Assembly: GCA_036924085.1 (NCBI GenBank)
Contig: JAVGWX010000013.1
Span: 44,858,675-44,922,674 of the forward strand
DNA: 64,000 nt
Origin: Ariolimax columbianus
Taxonomy: Eukaryota > Mollusca > Gastropoda > Stylommatophora > Arionidae
Direction: 5' to 3'
Position numbers and translations under genes: made by a program. Below, piece by piece: positions 20,891 through 30,746 of the stretch. Within the stretch, counting starts at the first letter, position 1; every line of letters starts with the position of its first letter. A model generated the notes under the pieces. It saw only the letters and a list, made by a program, of their open reading frames with translations, did no database searches and was not told where the DNA came from.

Positions 20891-21275
20891 AAAATCAAAT
20901 GAAAAATGCTACACCATAACAGCAGAAATTGAATGCCGCCGAAAAATATTGGGTGTAAGGAAAATAGACATGATCAGCAACGATGACATCAGGAGACTAG
21001 TGGGAACAACACCAGTATCAGACTGCATCAAAAGACAACAACTAACATGTTTTGGCCACGTAACAAAACTATTACCACACAGAACCCCAAACAAACATTG
21101 CTATTAAGATACAACTGGTTCAAGGTAAAACGCCGACCACGAAAAAATTGGCTTACAGAAATAGCTGAGGCAGTGAATGCCACCGTGCAAGAGGCATACA
21201 GTCGGGCTCGTTCTAGAAATCTCTTCATAACCTGTTGCTGAAAGCCCAAACAGGATAAAGAAAAAGAAGAAAGAA
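20890..21275 (+). mobile_element. LINE C-terminal fragment (family R-4)
   Basis: Broken frames read TAEIECRRKILGVRKIDMIS, NDDIRRLVGTTPVSDCIKRQ, QLTCFGHVTKLLPHRTPNK and LTEIAEAVNATVQEAYSRAR (21120-21220). This is the C-terminal tail of an RTE-type ORF2 followed by a GAA-rich end (AAAGAAAAAGAAGAAAG, about 21258-21280). Confidence 0.65.
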
Positions 21276-21409
21276 GAAGAATTTGCAGCCCACAGCCGAG
21301 TGAGCAGCGTGCTACTGGGACAGCTACTTGTATCTGGGACATATCATTTCAAGTGATGGTAGATGAAAGAGGGCAGAGGCGAAGAGAATAGAATTGACTA
21401 AAAGTATAT

Positions 21410-21745
21410 CTTCTTCTTCTTCTTATTCTTCATCATCATCTTCATCTTCTTCTTCATCTTCTTCTTTTTCTTCTTCTTCTTGTTCATCTTCTTCTTCTTC
21501 TTCTTCTTCTTCTTGTTCATCTTCTTCTTCTTCTTCATCTTCTTCATCTTCTTCTTCTTCTTCATCATCTTCTTCTTCTTCTTCTTAATCTTCTTCATCT
21601 TCTTCTTCATCTTCTTCTTCTTCTTCTTCTTCTTGTTCATCTTCTTCTTCTCCTTCTTCTTCATCTTCTTCTTCTTCTTCTTGTTCTTCTTCATCTTCTT
21701 CTTCTTCATCTTCTTCTTCTTCATCTTCTTCTTCTTCTTCTTCGT
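21410..21745 (+). repeat. (CTT)n microsatellite with CATCTT and TTGTTC interruptions
   Basis: About 335 bp of TTC/CTT repeats interrupted by CATCTTC and TTGTTC. The interruptions recur in a rough higher order. It yields meaningless poly-Ser, poly-Phe and poly-Lys frames. Confidence 0.95.
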
Positions 21746-21936
21746 CCGCTGTCAGACGTCAACTTGAATTTGTTCGAAGAAAGCAACTGTCATCCTGAGG
21801 CTGTCGACACTGCCATAGAGCTTGTCTAGTGTTGCCACTGGTGATGGCCACGTGTGCTTTCTCTGGTCGTCGTATGTCGGGCAATTTTGCAACAGATGTT
21901 CAGCGGTAATTTTCGCTGTACCCCAGGTGCATGACG
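21410..21936 (-). mobile_element. Jockey-like LINE (J-I), very short copy with hugely expanded tail
   Basis: The duplication AAAAGTATAT at 21400-21409 and 21937-21946 brackets 527 bp. About 190 bp is J-I 3' sequence (minus-strand text PTYDDQRKHTWPSPVATLDK, LYGSVDSLRMTVAFFE, then GTCTGACAGCGGACGAAG). The other ~335 bp is an imperfect GAA/GATGAA tail. The microsatellite lies inside the target duplication, so it arrived with, or grew from, the element's tail. Confidence 0.88.
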
Positions 21937-22065
21937 AAAAGTATATGATGTGGAATACATTGGCATCTAGGCAAATAACCACTAAATGAGACTCTACAAG
22001 TGTTATATAAATTCAACATTGTTATACGGCGCAGAAACATGGACTATGATTTTGTTGTTATTCCA

Positions 22066-22360
22066 AGGTAATCGATGAGGACCACTATTCGCATGATTAA
22101 GAAGATCGCCGAATAAGCAAATAAAAGCCACAAATAGTTGCATTAGTACAAGAACATTTACAATGAAGTGAACAAGAATTGAACCTAGAAACGGGTGTTT
22201 GAAAATGACTGGAGTCGGTAACAAACAACAAAGGGTACCAATCATTGTTAATTTTAGCGAGAAACTATTTCGCTACAATACACTCATGATTCCTGAATAT
22301 TCCAGAGGTCATCCAATTATACCCAAGCTCTGTGCCAGAATGGAAGACTGACATGCCAAA
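22066..22360. other. Unassigned sequence between LINE fragments
   Basis: Begins as continuation of the R-5 fragment (TTGTTGTTATTCCAAGG) and decays into unrecognised sequence. No gene seen. Confidence 0.35.
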
Positions 22361-22905
22361 TCAGTTCAGTTCAGTTCATCCCGTAACCCATCAGGTCGTT
22401 GGGGCACACATGAAGCCATGAAAATCCCACGCCAACCCTCTCAGTTTGTCGCCGCCTGACGTATCTCACCGGGACGAAGGCCTGACCACTCAGTGATGTT
22501 GTCCACCCATCTCTTCCTTGGACGTCCTCGCCCTCTCTGTCCCGGTACGGATCCAAAGAGTATCGAGTTGGGAATTACGTTGGACCTCGCGACGTGCCCG
22601 CACCAGGCCATCTTTCGTCTTTTGATAGCTGTGAACAGATCTTCAAAAGGACCAATAGCGTCTTCAACTCTCTGACGGATGCCTACGTTCGTGACACGAT
22701 CCTTATCTGTAACATTTAGGAGTTTTCTATAGCACCGCATTTCCATTGCACGTATCCTGCCCTGGATATCTGCTGTAATGGTCCAGGTCTCGCAGGCATA
22801 CAGAAATATTGACAGCACCAAAGAGCGCTGTAGTCTGACTTTTATGCCGAGGGCGAGGCGCTTGTCTCGCCATATAGGTTGCAGCCTATAAAGGACCAGC
22901 ATAAT
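22361..22905 (-). mobile_element. RTE-like LINE 3' end (family R-6)
   Basis: Minus-strand frame 22902-22441 is open for 153 codons. It reads WRDKRLALGIKVRLQRSLVL, SIFLYACETWTITADIQGRI and RGRGRPRKRWVDNITEWSGL, then RPGEIRQAATN and a stop. The downstream frame completes EGWR..MASCAPTT, and the element ends in TGAACTGAACTGA, a tail repeat. Terminal ~545 bp of an RTE-type ORF2. One stop (N*EGWR) separates it from an intact C-terminus, so it is relatively young. Confidence 0.8.
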
Positions 22906-23128
22906 TCAGAATGCAAATCTTGGTACTATTTCAACCTTTGAGCACGATGAAAATCACTTCATAGAAAAGCGAGAGCAGATGCATTATAATGTAGAAAACT
23001 GGACCAGAGTTAGTGAGAAACTGTACATCCCCTCTAGAGCTGAGCTTTTGCGAACTGATTTTCATTATGAGACATGGAGATATCAGAGTGAACTTATGCT
23101 GAGACGTGACGGGAAATCAGTGTACATG
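22906..23128. other. Spacer with short frames
   Basis: No element recognised. It leads directly into the 44-bp array. Confidence 0.3.
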
Positions 23129-23705
23129 TGCACATAAGTTGATATTTGAGCTTCATGTATTTGCTCTATGTACTTACATAAGTTGATATTGGAGCTTCAT
23201 GTATTTGCTCTATGTAATTACATAAGTTGATATTGGAGCTTCATGTATTTGCTCTATGTACTTACATAAGTTGATATTGGAGCTTCATGTATTTGCTCTA
23301 TGTAATTACATAAGTTGATATTGGAGCTTCATGTATTTGCTCTATGTACTTACACAAGTTGATATTGGAGCTTCATGTATTTGCTCTATGTAATTACATA
23401 AGTTGATGTTGGAGCTTCATGTATTTGCTCTATGTAATTACATAAGTTGATATTGGAGCTTCATGTATTTGCTCTATGTACTTACATAAGTTGATATTGG
23501 AGCTTCATGTATTTGCTCTATGTACTTACATAAGTTGATATTGGAGCTTCATGTATTTGCTCTATGTACTTACATAAGTTGATATTGGAGCTTCATGTAT
23601 TTGCTCTATGTACTTACATAAGTTGATATTGGAGCTTCATGTATTTGCTCTATGTACTTACATAAGTTGATATTGGAGCTTCATGTATTTGCTCTATGTA
23701 ATTAC
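23129..23705 (+). repeat. 44-bp tandem array, about 13 copies
   Basis: The unit reads ACATAAGTTGATATTGGAGC, TTCATGTATTTGCTCTATGT and ACTT/AATT. Copies differ by a few substitutions; the alternating ACTT/AATT endings in the first half and ACTT in the second suggest a higher-order pattern before homogenisation. Not a CRISPR: no unique spacers. Confidence 0.95.
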
Positions 23706-24059
23706 ACTTGTCAAAAATATCAATAAATGCTGAGATGACATGTTATTAGCTAATATTAACAGTTGTAACAGAAAGTCTAGCCTTCAACTACAAAGCTGAT
23801 GTTAAAATAATGAACAGGACATCCGTTTATTAAGATAGTGTTAATTCAAGAGTTTACAGAACTGATGTTAATATAATTTTTAAGATACTATTTTTCTTCA
23901 ATAGTTTACAAAACGTATGTTAAAATGCTGGATAAGTTTTTGTACCTTTCCCCAGATCGTTTGTTAAGAGCAGTTATAGATGGCGCCTAACTGGCTACGG
24001 GTCTACTTAGCTCTAGTATTTGAGTCTATTAAGATGGATGTGCATATCGGTTAAACCAC

Positions 24060-24135
24060 CCTCCAAAAAACTGGTTGTATACAGACTCTGTAGAGTCTAC
24101 TAAACCAGTATAAAGACGTTAAGTTAAATTAAATA
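24060..24135 (+). mobile_element. CR1-like LINE 3' end with terminal hairpin
   Basis: Contains CTGGTTGTATACAGACTCTG, then TAGAGTCTACTAAACCAG and TTAAGTTAAATTAAA. The terminal stem (CTGGTT/AACCAG around AGACTC/GAGTCT) and TTAAG tail match the ends of the copies at 45003-45935 and 48960-50825. Confidence 0.7.
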
Positions 24136-24345
24136 GGACATCTCCTTCCATCGGAGTCGAAGAAGGGTTGTTGGGAGCTGACTTGCGGAGCATTTGTCTC
24201 TGGGTAGATTCCTTTATTCTGTATATCTCATGTCTCTGAACACCCTCTGCAATAGTGCTGCGCCAATCTGGACGATTGAAGGCGATTCTTTTCCAGTATT
24301 CGGGGTTAATACGGCATTGGATCAGAGATCTCTTAATGTGTGTCT
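24115..24345 (-). mobile_element. LINE C-terminal fragment (family R-7), abutting a tandem array
   Basis: The minus-strand frame reads KTHIKRSLIQCRINPEYWKR, IAFNRPDWRSTIAEGVQRHE and IYRIKESTQRQMLRKSA, a C-terminal tail seen in RTE-type ORF2 proteins. The terminal zinc-finger coda usual in such proteins is lost after GDVLFNLT. Confidence 0.6.
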
Positions 24346-24346
24346 T

Positions 24347-24970
24347 AGGACTGATCAACCAGAGGATAGGGATAAACGGAGAGACATACTCATACAACCT
24401 TACAACCAGTCTTAGGACTGATCAACCAGAGGATTTGGTCAAATGGAGAGAAATGCTCATTCAACCTTACAACCAGTCTTAGGACTGACCAACCAGAGGA
24501 TAGGGTCAAATGGAGAGACATACTCATACAACCTTACAACCAGTCTTAGGACTGACCAACCAGAGGATAGGGTCAAATGGAGAGACATACTCATAAAACC
24601 TTACAACCAGTCTTAGGACTGACCAACCAGAGGATAGGGTCAAATGGAGAGACATACTCATACAATCTTACAACCAGTCTTAGGACTGACCAACCAGAGG
24701 ATAGGGTCAAATGGAGAGACATACTCATACAACCTTACAACCAGTCTTAGGACTGACCAACCAGAGGATAGGGTCAAATGGAGAGACATACTCATACAAC
24801 CTTACAACCAGTCTTAGGACTGACCAACCAGAGGATAGGGTCAAATGGAGAGACATACTCATACAACCTTACAACCAGTCTTAGGACTGACCAACCAGAG
24901 GATAGGGTCAAATGGAGAGACATACTCATACAACCTTACAACCAGTCTTAGGACTGACCAACCAGAGGAT
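24347..24970 (+). repeat. 67-bp tandem array, about 9.3 copies
   Basis: The unit begins AGGACTGACCAACCAGAGGA and continues TAGGGTCAAATGGAGAGACA and TACTCATACAACCTTACAAC. The first unit overlaps the coding end of the adjacent LINE fragment (AGGACTGATCAACCAGAGGA), so the array appears to have started at the edge of that element. Confidence 0.95.
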
Positions 24971-25300
24971 GGTGCAAGCATATCACGAGTTAGTAACAGT
25001 TTACTAACTAAAATTTAAGTCACTAGATTCCGACCCACTGTTGGATCTCTGAAAACGAGAAGACTGATGGACTCGCAAAGGCATAAAGTGTCGGCACACC
25101 TGCTCGTCATCCATAGAGCTATCAAGAAACAAGGACACTCATCAATCGATCCATGGAGATGGAATGGAGAAACACGCACACAGAAAGAATACAAACCAGA
25201 ACATGACAACATAGATGGGCTTGATGGAGATGGGCAAACGGGATTCTTCAGACTTTGAACAGGACATTACATTACAGACAAGCACCCCCTCCACAAAATG
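24971..25300. other. Spacer, no element recognised
   Basis: Short frames only; 25090-25260 is unremarkable, moderately GC-balanced sequence. Confidence 0.3.
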
Positions 25301-25319
25301 GGTCTTAAAGATGGTTGTC

Positions 25320-25975
25320 TCTACAAAGTGAGCGAGAGAGAGATGGAGATGAGGAGGTAGAGTGAGAGAGAGGTAGAGAGAGGCGAGGAGGTAGAGAGAG
25401 GAGGAGGTAGAGAAAGAGGAGGTAGAGAGAAAGTGGAGGTAGAGGTATAGCGAGATAGGAGGTAGAGAGAGAAGAGGAGGTAGAGAGGAGGTAGAGAGAA
25501 GAGGAGGTAGAGTGAGAGAAGGAGGTAGAGTGAGAAGGAGGTAGAATGAGAGGAGGATGTAGAGAGAGAGGAGGTAGAGAAAGATAGAGGAGATGTAGAG
25601 AAAGACGTGAGGAGGAAGAGGTAAAGAGAGAGGAGGTAAAGAGAGAGGAGGAAGTAGAGAGAAGGTAGAGAGAGAAAAGAGGTATAGAGAGAGGAGGTAG
25701 AGAGAGAGAAGGTAGAGAGAGATGAGGTAGAGAGAGAGGAGGTAGAGAGAGAGAAGGTAGAGAGAGAGGAGGTAGAGAGAGAGGAGGTAGAGAGAGAGAG
25801 GAGGTAGAGAGAGTAGAGAGAGAGGAGGTAGATAGAGTAGGAGGTAGAGAGAGGAGGTAGAGAGAGAGGAGGTAGAGAGAGGGGAGGTAGAGAGAGAGAG
25901 GTAGAGAGAGGAGGTAGAGAGAGAGGAGGTAGAGAGAGAGAAAGGGGAGGTAGAGAGATGGTCTATAGAAACAAA
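25320..25975 (+). repeat. Polypurine minisatellite (GAGGTAGAGAGA-type)
   Basis: Roughly 650 bp of AGAGAGAGGAGGTAGAGAG variants of irregular length. Nearly pure purine on the plus strand. The minus strand reads as a Leu/Ser/Pro-rich 234-codon frame (SLYLPSL repeats) that is an artefact of the repeat. Confidence 0.95.
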
Positions 25976-25989
25976 ATTGCGTTATTACC

Positions 25990-26375
25990 GAGTTCGTTCC
26001 AGTTGCCAACAGAATAGGACCACTGTTTCCTTCCGTGCATGTCTCAAGAGTCGACTAAAGAAGGCTCCTCACGCGGATGACAAACTCATCATGTAAAAAC
26101 CATTGCAACGAAACTGTGCTGCAAATAACTGGAAACATGTATTCTTAAAAGCACGTTCGGGTACGACAAATGAAGCATTGGCCCCCTTCTCCAGCACGCG
26201 AGACAATGTGGCATTCATGAATGAATCACATATTGCCTCATGGTTATGCTGAAGTCGGATGCACTGGACCGACAGGTGCAAAATAAAAACCACAGCGCAA
26301 CGCACACCGCCTTGGGGAATAGATAAATAAGACGAATGCAAAAAACAAAACAAAAAAAAAACAATATTGCTTTGT
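25990..26375 (+). mobile_element. Composite repeat ending in an A-tailed SINE 3' module
   Basis: 26005-26120 matches the unclassified repeat at 19960-20140. 26250-26285 reads GAAGTCGGATGCACTGGACC and GACAGGTGCAAAA, the S-1 core. From there it switches to ACCACAGCGCAACGCACACC and ends with an A-rich tail at 26340-26371. The same 3' module follows the tRNA-like head at 44330-44088. Confidence 0.6.
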
Positions 26376-26379
26376 GATT

Positions 26380-27045
26380 GTGAATCGTGGACAATGAATA
26401 AACAAAACAGAGAAATTACAAGCAGCAACAACATTGTAGTTGCTGAGAAGAATATGCTAGGGCTAGTTTCGTTACATCAGAGAGACAATGCGCTCGTATC
26501 TTAAGAAACGAGCGAAAGTTCGAAATCGTGGGCAGTCAACAAAAAAAAAGAAAAAAAAAGAGAATTTTCAAGAAGTTACCTTGCCTCAAACGTAGAGGAG
26601 ATTTGCGTCTGGTCCTAATGGAGATGGACAATAGACTCGGAGGTCTTGTGGAACACGTTATGCACGTTAAAGAACTCGTGGCAGCTTACTAACTTTCCCT
26701 GTCATGTGAATCTCGTCAGACATCATGTTTCCAATGTTCAGCCACATGGATTGCTTTGACATTCACATCGCATGTTTGCAGTAGATTTTGACACATTATC
26801 AGGATGTCTGAGCTGCATGTTTCATTATCCATACATTCCCAATCCCTCTAACCTCTTCCTGCATCACGATACACCAGTTCGGAGTCTATATAGAAACTTC
26901 CATGCTGTGTAAGAATAGGGGTGTCTCCATGCGCAGGTTCTTCTCGCAGCTTAATCCATGGGACGATGCAGAGTTTTCCAGGCCTAGTCTAAAGGGCTGT
27001 GTTGACTGCGACCACTTCGTTTAGATTTCAGTCTTGTCCACTGCA
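26380..27045. other. Unassigned stretch
   Basis: No reading frame, array or element recognised apart from short A-runs at 26539-26560. Confidence 0.35.
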
Positions 27046-27050
27046 CTACG

Positions 27051-27517
27051 CACGAAAATCAGATTAATTCGAACACTGGTCCTGTCAATATTCCTATTTG
27101 CTTGTGAGACATGGACAGTTACAGCTGACCTTCAACGAAGGATACAGACCTTGGAGATGAGATGTTTCCGAAGACAAAGATCGAGTTACAAATGAGGAAA
27201 AACGACATCAGTAGGGCCTTTTGAGGACCTCTTGGCAACTGTCAAAAGAAGGAAACTTGCTTGGTACGGTCACATATCGAGATCAAATGGTCTTGCAAAT
27301 ACAATCCTCCACGGAAAGGTGCATGGCAGACGACGAAGAGCCCGTCCCAAAAAGAGATGGGATGACAACATAAAATAATAGACGAATCTCCGACTAGATG
27401 AGTCACAGGCAGCGGCATCTGACAGAGAAGGGTGGCGTGGCGTTGTGAGGATGTCTTCATATGTGCCCTAACGACCTCACCGATTACGGGATGACCTAGC
27501 CTGACCTGACCTGACCA
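27051..27517 (+). mobile_element. RTE-like LINE 3' end (family R-1)
   Basis: Translation with shifts reads IRLIRTLVL, LFACETWTVTADLQRRIQTL, EMRCFR, then RRKLAWYGHISRSNGLANTI and LHGKVHGRRRRARPKKRWDD. It continues EGWRGVVRMSSYVP to the CTGACCTGACCTGACC tail. About 90 bp encoding KLLNVTYKDRV-type text are damaged near 27170. Same family as 38478-40300, and it supplies the 3' end missing there. Confidence 0.8.
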
Positions 27518-27734
27518 CTGCACATTCAGTGCTTGGGTCGCTTGCCTGTTTTCTCCCTTTCATTTTCTGGTACGCCACATCTTCATGTTTCAGGTATATT
27601 ATTTGGGGTATATTTTTCATTTGGAGTAGCCTCTAGGCATCCTCACTCTAAACCTTCCTGCCAGTCTCGTTTGTTGATGTGCCACTAAGTCTGGAGTGTT
27701 TTCAAACAGTCCGCTGCTCTTCATTCTAAAGATA

Positions 27735-27880
27735 TGTCCGATAAACCCAAAGTTTTTTTCCCCAGTCCATCTTCAGCATCTCCGGGATATGAGGGAAACC
27801 ACTGTAACCTGCCACTTAACGATGGCGCACGAAAGGGTAAACATACTGATCAAAGGCATTTAACAACAAGATATAGCTGT
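27735..27880 (+). mobile_element. AAC-tailed SINE-like repeat (S-2), partial
   Basis: CTTCAGCATCTCCGGGATAT, GAGGGAAACCACTG, CCGGCCACTTAAC-type text (CTGCCACTTAACGATGG) and TTTAACAACAAG match the 3' half of the 42990-43372 copy. Confidence 0.65.
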
Positions 27881-27897
27881 AGCGCAGGGGATCAAGA

Positions 27898-28535
27898 TGT
27901 TGAGCAGCGCACGAGCTGCAGTGGTCAGGGTCAGCGACCCATAGCTTACTGCTAGCGTCAGGGCCAGCAAACCAGAGCTGCCAAGGCTCTTCTACACCTC
28001 CACACGGTGATCCTGGATAACAGGCTGCAGCAGCCTTAGAACAGGACACAACCGACTCCGCAGCCACATGTACACAAAAATGAAGATTGGCAGCTCAGCC
28101 ATGTGTATATGCGGACAGGCGCCCCAGACAGCAGAGCACATACTGCAAAACTGCCCCGAATATGATATACAGAGAAAATCTCACTGGCCCATAGAAACAA
28201 CACTGGAAGAAAAACTTTATGGACCTGTATGTGAACTACAAAAGACAGTGAAGTTTATACAAGAGACAACATTGCAGATATTGACAATATTTTAAAGCGA
28301 ACGAAAGAAGAAAAAGAAGGCTGCAGACTGGCCAAGGAGAAGGGATCGAAGAGGGAATGCTAACCCGGTACTCAAAAAATGCTTGCTGAAGTCGGGTGTG
28401 TTAGACCGAAAGGTGCAAATATCGCAGTCAAGCTGTAATCTACGACACAACGCATTCCGTTCTCTGGATTAAATTCTGCTACTTAAGCCCTTTCAGTCTT
28501 TGGTAGTAGGAGATTGAGAATGAACGAAGCAAAGC
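27898..28535 (+). mobile_element. GAA-tailed SINE (S-1) interrupted by a Jockey-type fragment
   Basis: Left part 27898-28030 starts GGGATCAAGATGTTGAGCAG and ends at GGATAACAGGCTGCAG. Right part 28318-28535 resumes AGGCTGCAGACTGGCCAAGG and runs through the core (GAAGTCGGGTGTGTTAGACC) to GAATGAACGAAG. The GAA tail itself is almost absent. AGGCTGCAG is duplicated across the interruption. Confidence 0.85.
28031..28317 (+). mobile_element. Second Jockey-type LINE (J-II), 3' end only
   Basis: A 287-bp insertion between 9-bp duplications AGGCTGCAG (28022-28030, 28318-28326). Open frame 28068-28295 and the preceding codons read RTGHNRLRSHMYTKMKIG, CICGQAPQTAEHILQNCPEY and KLYGPVCELQKTVKFIQ. This is the same Cys-block architecture as J-I but clearly a different family. 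Tail AACGAAAGAAGAAAAAGAA. Confidence 0.85.
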
Positions 28536-28734
28536 CATTTAACAACAATAACAAAATCTAGATCTTTCGCCATTTGTTGATAGTGACTGAGGATCTATTG
28601 GTCTGCCCGGAGTGCAATGACATCGATTCTTAACAAAACAATTGATTTTGTCAAAAAGAAACAAGTGATATGTTATCTGTCGAGTATTTGATATACCAGT
28701 AAAGCTAAAACAGCGGTTTTATTCGTATGTTAAA

Positions 28735-30310
28735 CTACTCGTGATATCGTCAGGGTCAGCGAACTAGAGCTACCAAAACCCTTCTACATCTCCAGGCGGT
28801 GATCAAGGATAACAGGCTGCAACAGAGCACTGGCTAAGGAGAAGAGATCGAAGAGGGAAGGCAACCCGGTACTCAAAAATGTCTGCTGAAGTCGGATGTG
28901 TTGCATTGAAAAATGCAAATATCGCAGTCAAGCTGTAAACTACGAAACAATATATTCTTTCTCTGGACTACATTCTGCTACTTGCAAAGCCCTTTTCAGG
29001 TTTTGTTTATCGGGAGTTTCCGAAACCAAGCCATGAGAGTTATAACAGGAGGCATGAAGTCAATGCCAATTGTAGAACTTGAAAAGATTACAAAACTGCA
29101 ATCCATGACCGACAGAAGAGACTGCAGAGCCCAGCAGCAATTAGAGAAACTCAGAAGACTGACTGATCATCCAATGCACAAGAGACTAAACAATTTCGGA
29201 AATGGGAAACTAAAGCGGAGAAACTTTGCAGAAATAGCCAAAGCAAAGATGCACGTAGACCACATGAACGCACTAACAACACCAAAGCCCATCCCTGCTG
29301 TACGAAAACCTACCTGGAGGCAAAATATATTTCCAGAGGTGGTAGAAAATATACCAGGTATTGGAAACAAAAACTGCCAGACTGAAAAAGAAAGAAGAGA
29401 TACTACCCTGAGATACATAACGAAAAACTACACAAGCACGGACTGGACCCATGCATAGACCGACGGTTCTGTAACAAACACAACACAGAACGGAGGGGCA
29501 GGAGCATTTCTGAACCTACCAAATGGCAGAAAAATAACACTGTCATTCGCTACTGGAAAATACACAAGCAATTTCAGAGCGGAGGCAGAAGCACTGAGGG
29601 CGGCAGTGGAAGAAATGGTGACAGGTAAAAGGAATGAAAGCCATATAGTCCTGCTTACAGATGCCTTTGCCGTAGTCACAGCACTAAAAAGCCAGAAAAA
29701 TACTGAACTTAATGATTTAAGAGCAGTACTCTGTCAACTATGCCAGCAGTCCTCACCAAAAAGGGTCGTGGTACAGTGGGTTCCATTACACTGCAACATC
29801 CAAGGCAACGAGGAGGCAGACAGACTGGCAAAAGAAGGTGCAAGACTACCACAACCAGATACTAGTATGACATACGAAGAGTCAAAACGGCTTATTAGAG
29901 CTAGATACAGGACCAAATGGGAAACCGAACATACTGGCTACAAAAAAAAAACGATGCCTATTACCAGTTGAACAGAAAAGAGCAGATCGTGGTCTTCAGA
30001 CTTCGCACTGGCCACAATAGACTGAGGGACCACCTATTTAACAAATTGAAGATAGATGGCACTGACGAATGCCCGTGTGGTACCGGGAAAATGACCGCTG
30101 AGCATTTGCTGCAAAACTGCCCGACATACGAGGATCAGAGAGAGCAGATGTGGCCATCACCAGTGGCAACACTAGACAAGCTCTATGGCAGTGTCGACAG
30201 CCTCAGGATGACCGCTGCTTTTTTCGAAAAAATAAAGGTTGATGTCTGACTGCGTACGATGAAGAAGAAGAAGAAGAAGTTATCGGGAGTTTGAGAACGA
30301 TCGAAGAAGA
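28735..30310 (+). mobile_element. GAA-tailed SINE (S-1) interrupted by a J-I copy
   Basis: 28740-29019 carries CGTCAGGGTCAGCGAAC, the core (GAAGTCGGATGTGTTGCATT) and CTTGCAAAGCCCTTTTCAGG. The last bases (GAGAACGATCGAAGAAG) lie at 30293-30310, beyond the insertion. TTATCGGGAGTTT is present on both sides. Confidence 0.85.
29020..30279 (+). mobile_element. Jockey-like LINE (J-I), 5'-truncated copy inside a SINE
   Basis: Bracketed by the 13-bp duplication TTATCGGGAGTTT (29007-29019, 30280-30292). Frames: 29028-29458 (AMRVITGGMKSMPIVELEKI to NYTSTDWTHA, then TAG replacing the Tyr of AYTDGS), 29459-29971 (RNase H, LLTDAFAVVTALKSQKNTEL, HCNIQGNEEADRLAKE), shift in an A8 run near 29943, and 29917-30249 (Cys block to FFEKIKVDV, stop). 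3' signature TGTCTGACTGCGTACGATGA plus (GAA). One premature stop and one slippage shift make it the best-preserved RNase H/C-terminal region in the window after 10622-11938. Confidence 0.9.
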
Positions 30311-30735
30311 GGACAAATGTAAATGACCCAACGCTCGACCCATCTGTGCATGGGGTTTACTTATCAATGGGCACCTGACCCACGGTTAGGGAAAGAAAGG
30401 CAGCAAGGATGGAAACTGGCCTTACCACCCCACACTGCTGCTTAGTATAATGGAGTTTCTAACACTTCCTCCCCGACTACAATTTCTTCTATGGGACTTT
30501 TTAAAGAAATTGCATCTTATCACTTCATATTTCTTTCGGGGCTTCAAGTTTAAAACAAGGGGTGAAAACCAGCACCAAACCGCAGCGTTCAATTGTGGGA
30601 ATGCGTTCTATTCTTGTATTGTTCTTAATACTAGCCATCTGTATCAGGAAACTGCATACAGTAAGTGTTATAGTATTACTGAAATCAAATGTATGAGACT
30701 GTAGTTGTTGAGACTATTTCAAGCCACCCGTATTG
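30311..30735. other. Spacer, no gene seen
   Basis: An 84-codon frame at 30450-30704 has no recognisable content. No array. Confidence 0.35.
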
Positions 30736-30746
30736 AATAAACTCTT

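Larger units (their letters stand above)
21320..22065 (+). mobile_element. LINE polymerase fragment (family R-5), split by a Jockey fragment
   Basis: Before the insertion it reads SYLYLGHIISSDGR and AKRIELTKSIF. After it, from 21937, it reads the duplicated KSI then YINSTLLYGAETWTM (about 22008-22050). The two halves are continuous in LINE ORF2 order, separated by the insertion at 21410-21936. Confidence 0.7.

Noticed and set aside
21394..21767. Poly-Ser, poly-Phe and poly-Lys/Met ORFs
   Set aside because: Translations of the CTT microsatellite.
23129..24970. CRISPR-like regularly repeated arrays
   Set aside because: Units are directly tandem with no unique spacers, and the genome is animal.
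25305..26009. 234-codon Leu/Ser/Pro-rich ORF on the minus strand
   Set aside because: Translation of the purine minisatellite.
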